From NCBI RefSeq assembly GCF_003144325.1, contig NZ_PENS01000005.1, positions 186,001-250,000 of the forward strand: DNA of 64,000 nt, in the 5' to 3' direction. Positions 49,912 through 59,040 of the stretch are shown one piece after another. This stretch comes from Proteus terrae (GTDB lineage: Bacteria; Pseudomonadota; Gammaproteobacteria; Enterobacterales; Enterobacteriaceae). A program made the translations under genes and the position numbers. The notes beneath the pieces were generated by a model. It was given only the letters and a program-made list of their open reading frames with translations, searched no databases and was not told the DNA's origin. The first letter of the stretch is position 1. Each line of letters opens with the position of its first letter.

Positions 49912-50898
49912 ATGACAAATTCAACAAGTAAGTCGTTATTAAGTGTTAAAGATCTCTGTGTGACTTTTGGTACACCGGATGGAGACGTTACTGCCGTTAA
50001 TAAACTCAATTTTGAATTAGCTGCAGGTGAAACCTTAGGGATCGTCGGTGAATCGGGTTCAGGTAAATCGCAAACAGCTTTCGCATTGATGGGATTATTA
50101 GCGAAAAATGGTCGCACAGCGGGTAGTGCTAATTTTAATGGCCGTGAGATCTTAAATCTTCGTCAGAGCGAATTAAATAAAATGCGCGCTGAAGAAATAT
50201 CCATGATATTCCAAGATCCAATGACTTCATTAAATCCCTATATGAAAGTCGGTGCACAGCTTATTGAAGTCTTAATGCTACATAAAGGCATGAGTAAAAA
50301 TGATGCTTATGCAGAATCTGTGCGTATGTTAGATGCCGTAAAAATGCCTGAAGCTCATAAACGTATGAGCATGTATCCTCATGAGTTTTCAGGTGGTATG
50401 CGTCAACGTGTCATGATCGCGATGGCATTGCTTTGTAAGCCAAAACTTTTAATTGCAGATGAACCCACAACGGCACTCGATGTGACGGTTCAAGCACAAA
50501 TCATGACCTTACTCAATGAGCTTAAGAATGATTTAAACACCGCGATTATTATGATCACCCATGACTTGGGCGTGGTTGCAGGGATTTGCGATAAAGTATT
50601 GGTGATGTATGCAGGGCGTACTATGGAGTACGGTAAAGCGCGTGATATCTTCTATCAACCTTCACATCCGTACTCTATCGGCTTATTACAGGCGGTTCCG
50701 CGTTTAGACGGTGAAGATGAGCGACTCGCTACCATTCCCGGTAATCCTCCTAACTTATTGCGTTTACCAAAAGGCTGCCCATTCCAACCTCGTTGCCAGT
50801 ATGCAACAGAGCAATGCTTAACGAGTGAACCTCAATTAGAGCAATTTGCACAAGGGCGATTACGTGCCTGTTTTAAAGCAGTGGAGGAATTGGTATGA
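49912..50898 (+). CDS. oppD: Oligopeptide transporter ATPase OppD
   Basis: OppD is one of the two cytoplasmic ATPases. The 328-residue product has Walker A GESGSGKSQTAFALMGLL, signature FSGGMRQRVMIAMALLCKP, Walker B LLIADEPTTALDV and IMITHDLGVVAGICDKVLVM. The C-terminal extension with CPFQPRCQYATEQCLTSEP holds the cysteines that bind an iron-sulfur cluster in homologues. It overlaps oppF by four bases (ATGA). Confidence 0.97.
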   Translation: MTNSTSKSLLSVKDLCVTFGTPDGDVTAVNKLNFELAAGETLGIVGESGSGKSQTAFALMGLLAKNGRTAGSANFNGREILNLRQSELNKMRAEEISMIFQDPMTSLNPYMKVGAQLIEVLMLHKGMSKNDAYAESVRMLDAVKMPEAHKRMSMYPHEFSGGMRQRVMIAMALLCKPKLLIADEPTTALDVTVQAQIMTLLNELKNDLNTAIIMITHDLGVVAGICDKVLVMYAGRTMEYGKARDIFYQPSHPYSIGLLQAVPRLDGEDERLATIPGNPPNLLRLPKGCPFQPRCQYATEQCLTSEPQLEQFAQGRLRACFKAVEELV

Positions 50899-51902
50899 CT
50901 CAAGCCACATTACAAGATAGAAAAGTTATTCTTGAAGTGAATGACTTAAAAGTTTATTTCGATGTTCAAGATAATAAACAGTGGTTTTGGCAACCTAAAA
51001 AAAGCCTCAAAGCCGTTGATGGTGTCACACTGCGTTTATATGAAGGTGAAACACTCGGCGTTGTTGGTGAATCTGGTTGTGGTAAATCGACATTTGCTCG
51101 AGCCATTATTGGATTAGTCAAAGCCTCTGGCGGTACAGTCACTTGGTTAGGTAATGATTTACTGGGAATGGGAAATAAACAATGGCGCGATATTCGCCAA
51201 GATATCCAGATGATTTTCCAAGATCCGCTGGCTTCTCTAAACCCAAGAATGACGATTGGCGATATCATTGCCGAACCGCTTAAAACTTATCATCCTAAAA
51301 TGAAACAGGTTGAAGTTGTTGAAAAAGTGAAAGCAATGATGATGCGAGTCGGATTATTGCCAAACTTAATCAACCGTTACCCTCACGAATTCTCAGGTGG
51401 GCAATGCCAGCGTATCGGTATTGCGCGTGCGTTAATTTTAGAACCCAAATTAGTGATTTGTGATGAACCTGTTTCAGCATTAGACGTATCAATTCAGGCT
51501 CAAGTGGTTAACTTGCTGAAAGATATTCAAAAAGAGATGGGATTATCGTTAATCTTCATTGCGCACGATCTGGCAGTGGTAAAACATATTTCAGATCGTG
51601 TGTTGGTGATGTATTTAGGACATGCAGTGGAGTTAGGAACCTATGATGAAGTTTATCATCATCCATTACATCCTTATACTAAAGCGTTGATGTCAGCAGT
51701 GCCTATTCCTGATCCCGATAAAGAACGTAATAAGAATATCGATTTATTAGAGGGGGAATTACCTTCACCGATTAATCCACCATCAGGCTGTATATTCCGT
51801 ACACGTTGTCCGATGGCTGATGAAGAATGTGCAAAAACACGTCCTTTACTAGAAGGGAGCTTCCGCCACGCAGTCTCTTGCTTAAAAGTGGATCCGCTTT
51901 AA
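50895..51902 (+). CDS. oppF: Oligopeptide transporter ATPase OppF
   Basis: OppF is the second ATPase. The 335-residue product has Walker A GESGCGKSTFARAIIGLV, signature FSGGQCQRIGIARALILEP, Walker B LVICDEPVSALDVSIQAQ, and the C-terminal cysteine cluster GCIFRTRCPMADEECAKTRP. It is the last gene of oppABCDF and is followed by a clear terminator. Confidence 0.97.
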   Translation: MTQATLQDRKVILEVNDLKVYFDVQDNKQWFWQPKKSLKAVDGVTLRLYEGETLGVVGESGCGKSTFARAIIGLVKASGGTVTWLGNDLLGMGNKQWRDIRQDIQMIFQDPLASLNPRMTIGDIIAEPLKTYHPKMKQVEVVEKVKAMMMRVGLLPNLINRYPHEFSGGQCQRIGIARALILEPKLVICDEPVSALDVSIQAQVVNLLKDIQKEMGLSLIFIAHDLAVVKHISDRVLVMYLGHAVELGTYDEVYHHPLHPYTKALMSAVPIPDPDKERNKNIDLLEGELPSPINPPSGCIFRTRCPMADEECAKTRPLLEGSFRHAVSCLKVDPL

Positions 51903-51929
51903 GACTTCATTTATTTAAATTGAGTGACT

Positions 51930-51957
51930 AATGCCTGATATTTATCAGGCATTTTTT
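51930..51957 (+). terminator. Terminator of the opp operon
   Basis: AATGCCTGA and TCAGGCATT arms with a short AT loop are followed by TTTTT, about 28 bases after the oppF stop. Confidence 0.93.
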
Positions 51958-52101
51958 ATGGGTAAAAGATAAAAATTTAATATTAGGTTGATTTTTTGCA
52001 TCTCGAAATAACTTTGTGGATTGTATCACTGCGTCATATTTTCAGTGTGATAGTTTATTGTTGATCATCCATTAGCATTCTGTTTATTTTTCGGGGAAAT
52101 T

Positions 52102-53001
52102 ATGAAAAAAAGTGCAATATCTATCCTAGTTAGCACGGGTGTATTATTGTCATCAATGGCAGTAGCAAACACCACAGGCTCAGAAATCCTTGCTGTACAA
52201 TCAGGCGGTACACCTAATAAGGTGTATCAAAATAATAAACCGACACTGAAAGTAGCTACCTATAATATTGGTAAAAATGAAGTTTCAGCGGATGTCACCA
52301 ATTTTGATAAGCTAAACTAAGCAATCAAAAATATCGATGCCGATGTTATTGTTGTCACTGAAGTTGATAATAAAACAGCACGTAGTAAAAATATTAACCA
52401 GCTGGAAGAGTTAGCAAAAGCCAATAATATGCAGTTTGCTTTTGGCAAAGCGCTCGATTTTGATGGTGGGCAATATGGTGTTGGCATTTTATCAAAATAC
52501 AAAATTGATAAATCACAGGTCGTTAATCTGCCTTCAGGGAATGCAGAACAACGTATTGTTTTATTATCGCAAATTACTAAACCAGGGTTTGATTCACCGA
52601 TTATTATTATGGGAACACACCTTGATTGGCAAAAAGATCCCACTATTCGTATTGGTCAAGTAAGACATATCCTAGATGCTGCAATTGGCGATACAGAGAC
52701 AGGCTTTGATAATATTTCAACATCAATAAAAATATTGGCGGGTGATTTTAACTCTACAGCCAATGAACAACCAATCCAAGAAATTAACTATTTTTGGAAT
52801 CCTGTTGAAAAACCAAATAGCGACAAACGTACATGGCCAGCAATTAATCCAGCCATAGATATTGACCATATCTTTACGTTTAAAGGACAAGTTTGGGATA
52901 TCAAAAATATGACAATCCCACAAGATTCAGCAACATTTAAATGGTCAGATGCGAGTGATCATCTTCCTGTTATTGCTGAGTTAGAATTACAAGAACAGTA
53001 A
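52102..53001 (+). pseudogene. Exported EEP-fold nuclease/phosphatase gene broken by one in-frame stop
   Basis: The frame from 52102 to 53001 encodes a complete endonuclease/exonuclease/phosphatase-fold protein except for one TAA at 52318-52320. Before it are a signal peptide (core ILVSTGVLLSSMAVA) and the first catalytic strand KVATYNIGKNE. After it, in the same frame, come DADVIVVTEVDNK (the metal-binding glutamate region), YGVGILSKYKI, IIMGTHLDWQ, ILAGDFNSTANEQPI, and KWSDASDHLPVIAELEL with the catalytic histidine. Nothing else is lost: about 299 codons, no frameshift. A single change such as CAA to TAA explains it. The truncated 72-residue product would be inactive. A restart at the ATG at 52429 would lack the signal and two motifs. 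DNase and phosphodiesterase roles both remain possible. Confidence 0.85.
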
Positions 53002-53018
53002 TAAATAACGGTAATAAA

Positions 53019-53052
53019 AACGCCCTTGATATTATTTTCAAGGGCGTTATTT
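53019..53052. terminator. Bidirectional terminator after the EEP pseudogene
   Basis: An 11-bp perfect stem (AACGCCCTTGA with TCAAGGGCGTT) has an A-rich left flank and T-rich right flank. It lies between the convergent EEP and aminotransferase genes. Confidence 0.88.
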
Positions 53053-53083
53053 CATCAACCAATAAAATAAGCGTTAAATCAGA

Positions 53084-54241
53084 TCAAATCCAACCTTTAG
53101 CCCTAAAGGTTTTTAATGTAGCTACAAAATAACGCATCTCTTCTGGGGTCCCTAACGTTAAACGGCTCCAACCAAAAGTAGGCGGAAATTCGCGGCCCAC
53201 CATAATATTCGCGTCTTTCATTCTATTTTGATAGGTTTTTACATCACCTTTAACTTTATGAAAAATAAAGTTTGCATGAGATGGTGCATATTCAATATTG
53301 AGCTCTTTTAATACATCCACAACCATCTGACGTGAAACATCAATCGACTTACGGCTATATTCCACATAAGCTTTATCTTTTAGTGAGGCTAATGCGGCAA
53401 CTGCACCTGCAGTATTAGTATTATCAATAGAAACAAAGGCATCAATTTGTGAGATTACTTCTGGGACGGCAACGCCATAACCTACACGCAGTCCTGCTAA
53501 AGCATAAATTTTAGAGAAAGTACGGGTCACAATCAGGTTTTTATAACCTTCCGCTACTAATGTAATAGCACTGATAAATTCAGGTGTTGAAACAAACTCA
53601 GCATAAGCTTCATCAATAATAAAAAAGACATTCTCTTTTGCTGATTTTACCCAATTCGATAAATCTGCACTAGGAGTTAACATTGCGGTTGGGTTATTCG
53701 GATTGCACAAATACACCATGCTAATACCATCAAACTCTTGCGCTTTTTTCTGCATAGTTGCCAAATCGAAAGCTAGAGTATTATCAACAGGCACTTTAAC
53801 GATTTTTACACCTAAAGGTTCTGCATAAAGTTCGGCATAATTAAATGTTGGATCAGGAACAATAAGTTGAACTGATTTACCTTCTTTTTGTGCTTTATTT
53901 GCCACAAATTGAACTGCTACTTGAATTGTTTCAGATGAACCGTTTCCCAAGGTGATATGTTTATCTGAAAGTTTAAATTCTTTCCCTAATTCGCTAATTA
54001 ATTTGCTACGCGCCTCATCTGGATATCTAAATGCATTGGGTAAAGCATCAATAATGGCTTTTTGAGCGTTAGGCGACATGCCTAATGAGTTTTCATTGAA
54101 ATTAAGCAGTAACGGATTTTCTGCATTAAATACTAATTTATTTTTTAGTACTTCATTGGCATAAGCTGAACTCACAAAAGAACTTAATGATAATCCGCCA
54201 ATAACAAGGCTTGATGATGTTAAGAATGAACGACGATTCAT
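53084..54241 (-). CDS. Tat-exported HisC-like PLP aminotransferase
   Basis: The 385-residue product is a fold type I PLP-dependent aminotransferase close to histidinol-phosphate aminotransferase. GNGSSETIQVAVQF binds the cofactor phosphate, YLCNPNNPTAM and DEAYAEFV hold the ring-contacting Asn and Asp, and the PLP lysine is in TRTFSKIYALAGLRVGYG. FGWSRLTLGTPEEMRYF closes the substrate site. Unusually it begins with a twin-arginine signal, NRRSFLTSSS, a hydrophobic stretch and a cleavage-like SSAYANE. It should therefore be folded with PLP in the cytoplasm and exported. Periplasmic location and substrate are inference. It is therefore not expected to be the biosynthetic hisC. A LysR gene lies upstream on the same strand. 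Confidence 0.85.
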   Translation of the reverse strand: MNRRSFLTSSSLVIGGLSLSSFVSSAYANEVLKNKLVFNAENPLLLNFNENSLGMSPNAQKAIIDALPNAFRYPDEARSKLISELGKEFKLSDKHITLGNGSSETIQVAVQFVANKAQKEGKSVQLIVPDPTFNYAELYAEPLGVKIVKVPVDNTLAFDLATMQKKAQEFDGISMVYLCNPNNPTAMLTPSADLSNWVKSAKENVFFIIDEAYAEFVSTPEFISAITLVAEGYKNLIVTRTFSKIYALAGLRVGYGVAVPEVISQIDAFVSIDNTNTAGAVAALASLKDKAYVEYSRKSIDVSRQMVVDVLKELNIEYAPSHANFIFHKVKGDVKTYQNRMKDANIMVGREFPPTFGWSRLTLGTPEEMRYFVATLKTFRAKGWI

Positions 54242-54400
54242 GTTATGTTTCCCAAGTAAATTATTCTATGTTTTATTAGTTCTCATAGATTACTAAAAAA
54301 ATGATAGAAGTAAATAAATATGATAGAAAAATAATTATTTATTCACTTTGTTTTCATGGGAGTAAACGGGTAGCTGAGTGTTTTTGAGATAAGAATAGAA

Positions 54401-55279
54401 TTATCCCTGTGATCTTTCAGTCTCTATTGCGCATTTTTCCGCTTCAGCAATGATCCAGTTTTTAAACTTATCTTGCTTTGAGTCAGGCATGATTTCACTT
54501 GGAGAGAGCAAGTAGTAGCTTGAGTTATCTTTAACAAAGCCATGTGTAGCGATAAGCTGTTGATCTTTTAATTCATCTTGCACCATAAGAAAAGAGGCGA
54601 TGGTCGTACCTAATCCAGCAAGAGTAGCCTGAATAGCAAGATAAAAATGCTCATATTGGCTGGTATGAGTATAAGTAGATTGTTGCATACCTGAATATTG
54701 ATACCAATCTTGCCAAGCTTGAGGGCGAGAGAGCGTTGTTAATTGCTTATCTGAATAATGGATATTATTAGGCTTTACGACAGCACCAATTCGCTCATCA
54801 CATATTTTTGTTGCATAAATATTCTTATGCCATAAGAAATCATTCCGCCGAAATGCTAAATCGACACCTTCTTTATTGAAATCAATCGCACCACCCGCGG
54901 CAACTAAATGCAACGTGATTTCAGGGTGTAATGCATAAAAGTGAGATAAGCGAGGAATAAGCCATTTCATCGCAATAGTGGGTTCACAAGAAACCGCTAA
55001 CACCGGATTATTTAAAGGGGAGCGCAGATGCGAGACAGTTTCTTCTAGCTGTTCAAAAATTGAAGAAGTTGTTTTATATAAATATCGACCCGCTTCATTT
55101 AAATAAACTGCGCGATTGCGCCGTTCAAATAAAGGAATACCTAATTCATCTTCTAATAATCGTATTTGGCGACTTACTGCGCTGTGAGTGACATGAAGTT
55201 GTTCCGCTGCATTAACAAAACTACCTGTTTGAGCGGCACTATTAAAAAAACGCAATGATGTTAAAGAGGGTGTTTTCAT
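54401..55279 (-). CDS. LysR-family regulator (GcvA-like)
   Basis: The 292-residue product has the LysR helix-turn-helix in SLRFFNSAAQTGSFVNAAEQ, HVTHSAVSRQIRLLEDELGI and PLFERRNRAVYLNEAGRYLY, closest in style to the GcvA/AmpR group. The remaining residues form a standard periplasmic-binding-like effector domain (VSCEPTIAMKWLIPRLSHFY). It is divergent from a LysE-type exporter with about 200 bases between them, the classic arrangement for a LysR activator and its exporter target. The aminotransferase follows it on the same strand. Confidence 0.88.
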   Translation of the reverse strand: MKTPSLTSLRFFNSAAQTGSFVNAAEQLHVTHSAVSRQIRLLEDELGIPLFERRNRAVYLNEAGRYLYKTTSSIFEQLEETVSHLRSPLNNPVLAVSCEPTIAMKWLIPRLSHFYALHPEITLHLVAAGGAIDFNKEGVDLAFRRNDFLWHKNIYATKICDERIGAVVKPNNIHYSDKQLTTLSRPQAWQDWYQYSGMQQSTYTHTSQYEHFYLAIQATLAGLGTTIASFLMVQDELKDQQLIATHGFVKDNSSYYLLSPSEIMPDSKQDKFKNWIIAEAEKCAIETERSQG

Positions 55280-55484
55280 AAAGATAAGCGATAAAATTGA
55301 GTTGTAAAAATAGACGATGAAAAGTCACAGATATACTGCAAGATAAATCGCTTTTTATTTTTAGTCAAGACAGCAAAATAGGGTAATTGGTGGTGAGTTA
55401 AATAGGTTTTTATTAAAAGAAGAACATATTTTATGTCACTTTTTATTACTTATTATTGATTCAAAAGTGAGAGTGAGAAGAACA

Positions 55485-56099
55485 ATGAGTGAACTAATTG
55501 CTGTGGCGATGATTACAATATTGGCGGTTATTAGCCCGGGGCCAGATTTTGCTATGGTGACAAAAAATAGTTATTCCTATGGTGTAAGAGTAGGATTAAT
55601 GACGGCAATTGGTATTGCGATTGGAGTACAAGTGCATGTTTTTTACACCGTATTTGGTATCTCTTTTATTATTATGGGATCACCAACGCTCTTTTTTATT
55701 ATGAAATTATTAGGTGTTGGATATTTAATTTATCTTGGGGTTAAATCGTTAACGAATAAAACACAATTGACCATTGAGAATGCGGTCAATTTAGCACCCA
55801 ATATGTTTCAAGCATTACGTGTTGGTTTTTTTACTAATGCTTTAAATCCTAAAACGATGTTGTTTGTTATTGCACTTTATACGCAAGTTGCCAACTTAAG
55901 TAATCCACTTTGGATAAATCTTTCTTATGGTATGTTTATCTCTGTTGCTCATTGGGTTTGGTTTAGTTGTGTTGCGTTATTTTTTTCTACGCCTTTATTA
56001 CGCACAAAAATACTTTCAAATCAAAAAGTGGCAGATAAAATTATTGGTGTATTATTAATCCTTTTGGGTATTGGGTTGTTGTTTATTTCAGTGAAGTAG
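55485..56099 (+). CDS. LysE/RhtB-family amino acid exporter
   Basis: The 204-residue product is a small inner-membrane exporter of the LysE/RhtB family. It opens with MITILAVISPGPDFAMVTKN, the signature PGPDF, then YGVRVGLMTAIGIAIGVQVH, and FFTNALNPKTMLFVIALYTQ midway. Five to six hydrophobic segments are visible. The start at 55485 follows GAGAAG; a GTG 18 bases upstream would add six charged residues. Members export basic or neutral amino acids or homoserine lactones; its own substrate is not evident. Divergent from a LysR gene. Confidence 0.9.
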   Translation: MSELIAVAMITILAVISPGPDFAMVTKNSYSYGVRVGLMTAIGIAIGVQVHVFYTVFGISFIIMGSPTLFFIMKLLGVGYLIYLGVKSLTNKTQLTIENAVNLAPNMFQALRVGFFTNALNPKTMLFVIALYTQVANLSNPLWINLSYGMFISVAHWVWFSCVALFFSTPLLRTKILSNQKVADKIIGVLLILLGIGLLFISVK

Positions 56100-56115
56100 A
56101 AAATTAAACAAATAA

Positions 56116-56147
56116 AAAGGAGATCAAATAATGATCTCCTTTCTTTA
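56116..56147. terminator. Bidirectional terminator between the exporter and betT
   Basis: AAAGGAGATCA and TGATCTCCTTT arms with a five-base loop have A-rich left and T-rich right flanks. The genes on both sides converge on it. Confidence 0.9.
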
Positions 56148-56161
56148 TTTTAAGTGAGGAT

Positions 56162-58204
56162 TTAATTTGATTCAGGGAACGTTAATGTTGCCCCTGGTGC
56201 TTCACGACTAAGATGAATAAAATTTAGGTGCTTTTCATATTGATCTAAAATATCTGTAATGACCTGCTCTTTGGTGTAATCCATTAAGTCATTTCCTTGG
56301 GAGCCTTCCCATAAATAAGTCTCTAAACGGTAATAATCTGATTTACCTCGACGAGCACGATAAGTAAATGCAGGTACTGAATATTTTTGTGGCCAAATCT
56401 GATAAATAAAATTTTGCTCTTGGTCAAGATCGACCACAAGCTCTAAATGATGTAAGCGTTCATTATCTTCAATTGGGTAATAATTGAATTCGACTTTGGC
56501 TCCTCGTAATAACAGCTCTTTAGCCACATCTTGCATTGCTGGCATACAAGTTAAATCTAACATCCGTTGTGTATAGGTCGTTCCTGGGAAATTCATTACT
56601 CGCCCTAAACGCTGTTTCCAATTCATCGTAGTATTGCCATAAAGTGGTGCTGGCGCATTGGTATTTAGCGAACTAACACGTCTAAAATCTTCGACTTTTA
56701 ATGATTTATAAAGTCCGGCCATAATAAAGAAAATAACAAAACTAAAGGGTAATCCCATTATTATGGTGGTGTTTTGTAAGGCAGAAATACCATCTGCCAT
56801 TAACATACCTAACGTTAATAAACCAATAGCAATAGACCAGAAAATGCGAAGCCAATTTGGAGCATCGTTATTAACATGGCTTAATTGAGAGGTGAAATTA
56901 CCTAATACTAATGAGCCAGAGTCAGCAGAAGTGACATAAAATAATAATCCAGTAATTGTGGCAACAGACGCCGTTAAACCAAAACCAGGATAGAGTTCTA
57001 ATAATGAATAAAATCCTTTTTCGGGAGCTTCCAATACTGTTTTTGCGAGTTCTTTATTACCATGGATCACTTCATATAAAGCACTATTACCAAAAATTGA
57101 CAACCATAGTAGTGTAAAAACAAAGGGAATAATTAAGGTGCCTATGACGAATTGTCGAATTGTTCGTCCTCTTGAGATACGAGCTAAAAAGAGTCCAACA
57201 AAAGGTGACCATGCAACCCACCAAGCCCAGAAAAACAGTGTCCAGCTATTCATCCAATCTGTTGGTTTATCAAATGCAAAGCTATTTAATGTCATACCTA
57301 AAAAGCGATTAGTGTAGTCACCGACATTTAATACCAGTGCATTTAATAAAAACTCAGTATCACCCGCAAATAAGATAAATAAAATCAGCCCCAATGCGAG
57401 TAGTACATTCAGTTCAGATAAAATCCTGATCCCTTTGTTAACGCCCGATGTTGCCGAAATAACGGCCATAATGACAGATAATAGAATTAATCCGCCTTGA
57501 ACGCCCAATCCTTGGGGCAAATCAAAAAGAACTTTCAGCCCATAATTAAGTTGTACAACACCAATGCCTAATGTTGTCGCAATACCAAAAATAGTTCCCA
57601 ATACCGCTGCAATATCAACGGTATGGCCAATTGGGCCATAAATGCGGTTTCCAAAGATAGGATAAAGTGCAGAGCGTATGGTCAAGGGCAAATTATAACG
57701 ATAGCTAAAATAACCGAGTGCTATACCAATAAGTGCATACATAGACCAGCCCGTCAGGCCATAGTGGAATAAAGTCCACACCATCGACTGACGGGCTGCT
57801 TCTATTGTTTCACCTTCGCCTGTTGGCGGTAACATATATTGCGTAATGGGCTCCGCCACAGAGAAAAACATCAAATCAATCCCAATACCTGCTGCAAATA
57901 ACATCGCAGACCAGCTTAAAACACTAAATTCAGGTTTCGATTGCTCAGGCCCTAATTTGATATTTCCAAAACGAGAAGTGGCAACAAAAATAACAAAAAC
58001 AATGTATAGCGTTGCTGCTAATAAATAGTACCAACCAAAGGTTTTTGATACCCATCCTAGCGTTGACACGATCCATGTATTTGCTGTTTCTGTCATCAAA
58101 ATAGTGAAAAAAGAAAACGCTAAAATCAGCGTTGCTGAAGCGAAAAAAACAACAGAATTTAGCTTGTCTTTCTGTGGTTTTTTTGTGCTGTTAAGAGTTG
58201 TCAT
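56162..58204 (-). CDS. betT: High-affinity choline transporter BetT
   Basis: BetT is a proton-coupled BCCT-family inner-membrane importer of choline, feeding glycine betaine synthesis under osmotic stress. The 680-residue product follows E. coli BetT almost throughout, including SRFGNIKLGPEQSKPEFSVL, AAGIGIDLMFFSVAEPITQY, the BCCT signature region FFWAWWVAWSPFVGLFLARI, and the long cytosolic C-terminal domain (about 520-680) with YQIWPQKYSVPAFTYRARRG that senses osmolarity. The start at 58204 (MTTLNSTKKP) follows GGAATTTCTG; an in-frame ATG 12 bases upstream is less well placed. It is divergent from betIBA. Confidence 0.97.
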   Translation of the reverse strand: MTTLNSTKKPQKDKLNSVVFFASATLILAFSFFTILMTETANTWIVSTLGWVSKTFGWYYLLAATLYIVFVIFVATSRFGNIKLGPEQSKPEFSVLSWSAMLFAAGIGIDLMFFSVAEPITQYMLPPTGEGETIEAARQSMVWTLFHYGLTGWSMYALIGIALGYFSYRYNLPLTIRSALYPIFGNRIYGPIGHTVDIAAVLGTIFGIATTLGIGVVQLNYGLKVLFDLPQGLGVQGGLILLSVIMAVISATSGVNKGIRILSELNVLLALGLILFILFAGDTEFLLNALVLNVGDYTNRFLGMTLNSFAFDKPTDWMNSWTLFFWAWWVAWSPFVGLFLARISRGRTIRQFVIGTLIIPFVFTLLWLSIFGNSALYEVIHGNKELAKTVLEAPEKGFYSLLELYPGFGLTASVATITGLLFYVTSADSGSLVLGNFTSQLSHVNNDAPNWLRIFWSIAIGLLTLGMLMADGISALQNTTIIMGLPFSFVIFFIMAGLYKSLKVEDFRRVSSLNTNAPAPLYGNTTMNWKQRLGRVMNFPGTTYTQRMLDLTCMPAMQDVAKELLLRGAKVEFNYYPIEDNERLHHLELVVDLDQEQNFIYQIWPQKYSVPAFTYRARRGKSDYYRLETYLWEGSQGNDLMDYTKEQVITDILDQYEKHLNFIHLSREAPGATLTFPESN

Positions 58205-58345
58205 CAGAAATTCCAAAAATTTATTTATCTAAAAGTTAAAAGTTGCATTCTTTGTTAACTAATTGAATTAGTTGCAAAGATTCAAATTTTCACAATGTCC
58301 TCCTATATAAAAATGTAAATTAATTGTGATAAACAATAGTTAATA

Positions 58346-58365
58346 TTGATTGAATGTTCAATTAA
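58346..58365. promoter_or_regulatory. Probable BetI operator between betT and betI
   Basis: An imperfect 20-base dyad is centred on TTGAA-TG-TTCAA with further paired bases outside. A related half-element GCGTTCAAT lies 35 bases right (58383-58391). BetI is known to bind one dyad-containing site in the shared betT-betI promoter region and to release it with choline. The identification rests on position and symmetry. Confidence 0.6.
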
Positions 58366-58413
58366 AAAAACGTTTAATAAAAGCGTTCAATGTATTTTTT
58401 AGGTCTTTAAAAC

Positions 58414-59016
58414 ATGCCGAAGATAGGAATGCAGTCGATACGTAAACAGCAATTAATCCAAGCAACGTTAGCAGTGATTAATGAGGTTGGAATGCAAGAG
58501 GCGAGCATCGCATTGATAGCTCGAAAAGCTGGTGTTTCTAACGGCATTATTAGTCACTACTTTCGTGATAAAAATGGATTGTTGGAAGCTGCTATGCGCC
58601 ATATCCAGTATCAATTGGGTTTTGCGGTGGCGATACGTTTAAGAATGTTAAGTGATGCAACACCTAAGCTACGTATCCAAGCCATTGTTGAAGGTAACTT
58701 TGATACAACTCAAACTAGTGAAGCCGCAATGAAAACATGGCTAGCATTTTGGGCGAGTAGTATGCATCAGCCTAATTTGAATCGCTTACAAAAAGTCAAT
58801 GATAGAAGGCTTTATTCCAATTTAAGTTACGAGTTTGGGCGCGTTCTTACTAAAGATCAAGCTCGTTTGGCTGCAAAAGGTTTAGCTGCATTAATAGATG
58901 GTTTATGGCTACGAAGTGCATTAAGTCATGCACCATTTTCTCTTGAAGAGGCCAAAACCATTACTAATGAGTATATCGATATGCAATTGACAAATCGGAG
59001 TCAAATAAAGACTTAA
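58414..59016 (+). CDS. betI: Choline-responsive repressor BetI
   Basis: BetI is a TetR-family repressor of betT and betIBA. The 200-residue product opens [20 protein letters not shown] and has the helix-turn-helix [27 protein letters not shown] in residues 30-56, with the ligand-binding region containing [20 protein letters not shown]. It is the first gene of betIBA, 24 bases before betB, and faces betT across the operator region. Confidence 0.96.
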   Translation: MPKIGMQSIRKQQLIQATLAVINEVGMQEASIALIARKAGVSNGIISHYFRDKNGLLEAAMRHIQYQLGFAVAIRLRMLSDATPKLRIQAIVEGNFDTTQTSEAAMKTWLAFWASSMHQPNLNRLQKVNDRRLYSNLSYEFGRVLTKDQARLAAKGLAALIDGLWLRSALSHAPFSLEEAKTITNEYIDMQLTNRSQIKT

Positions 59017-59040
59017 GAAACTAATAATAAAGGAGAAATT

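Noticed and set aside
52318-52320. Stop read-through or recoding in the EEP gene
   Set aside because: TAA is the most efficient stop and no recoding signal or structure follows; nonsense mutation is simpler.
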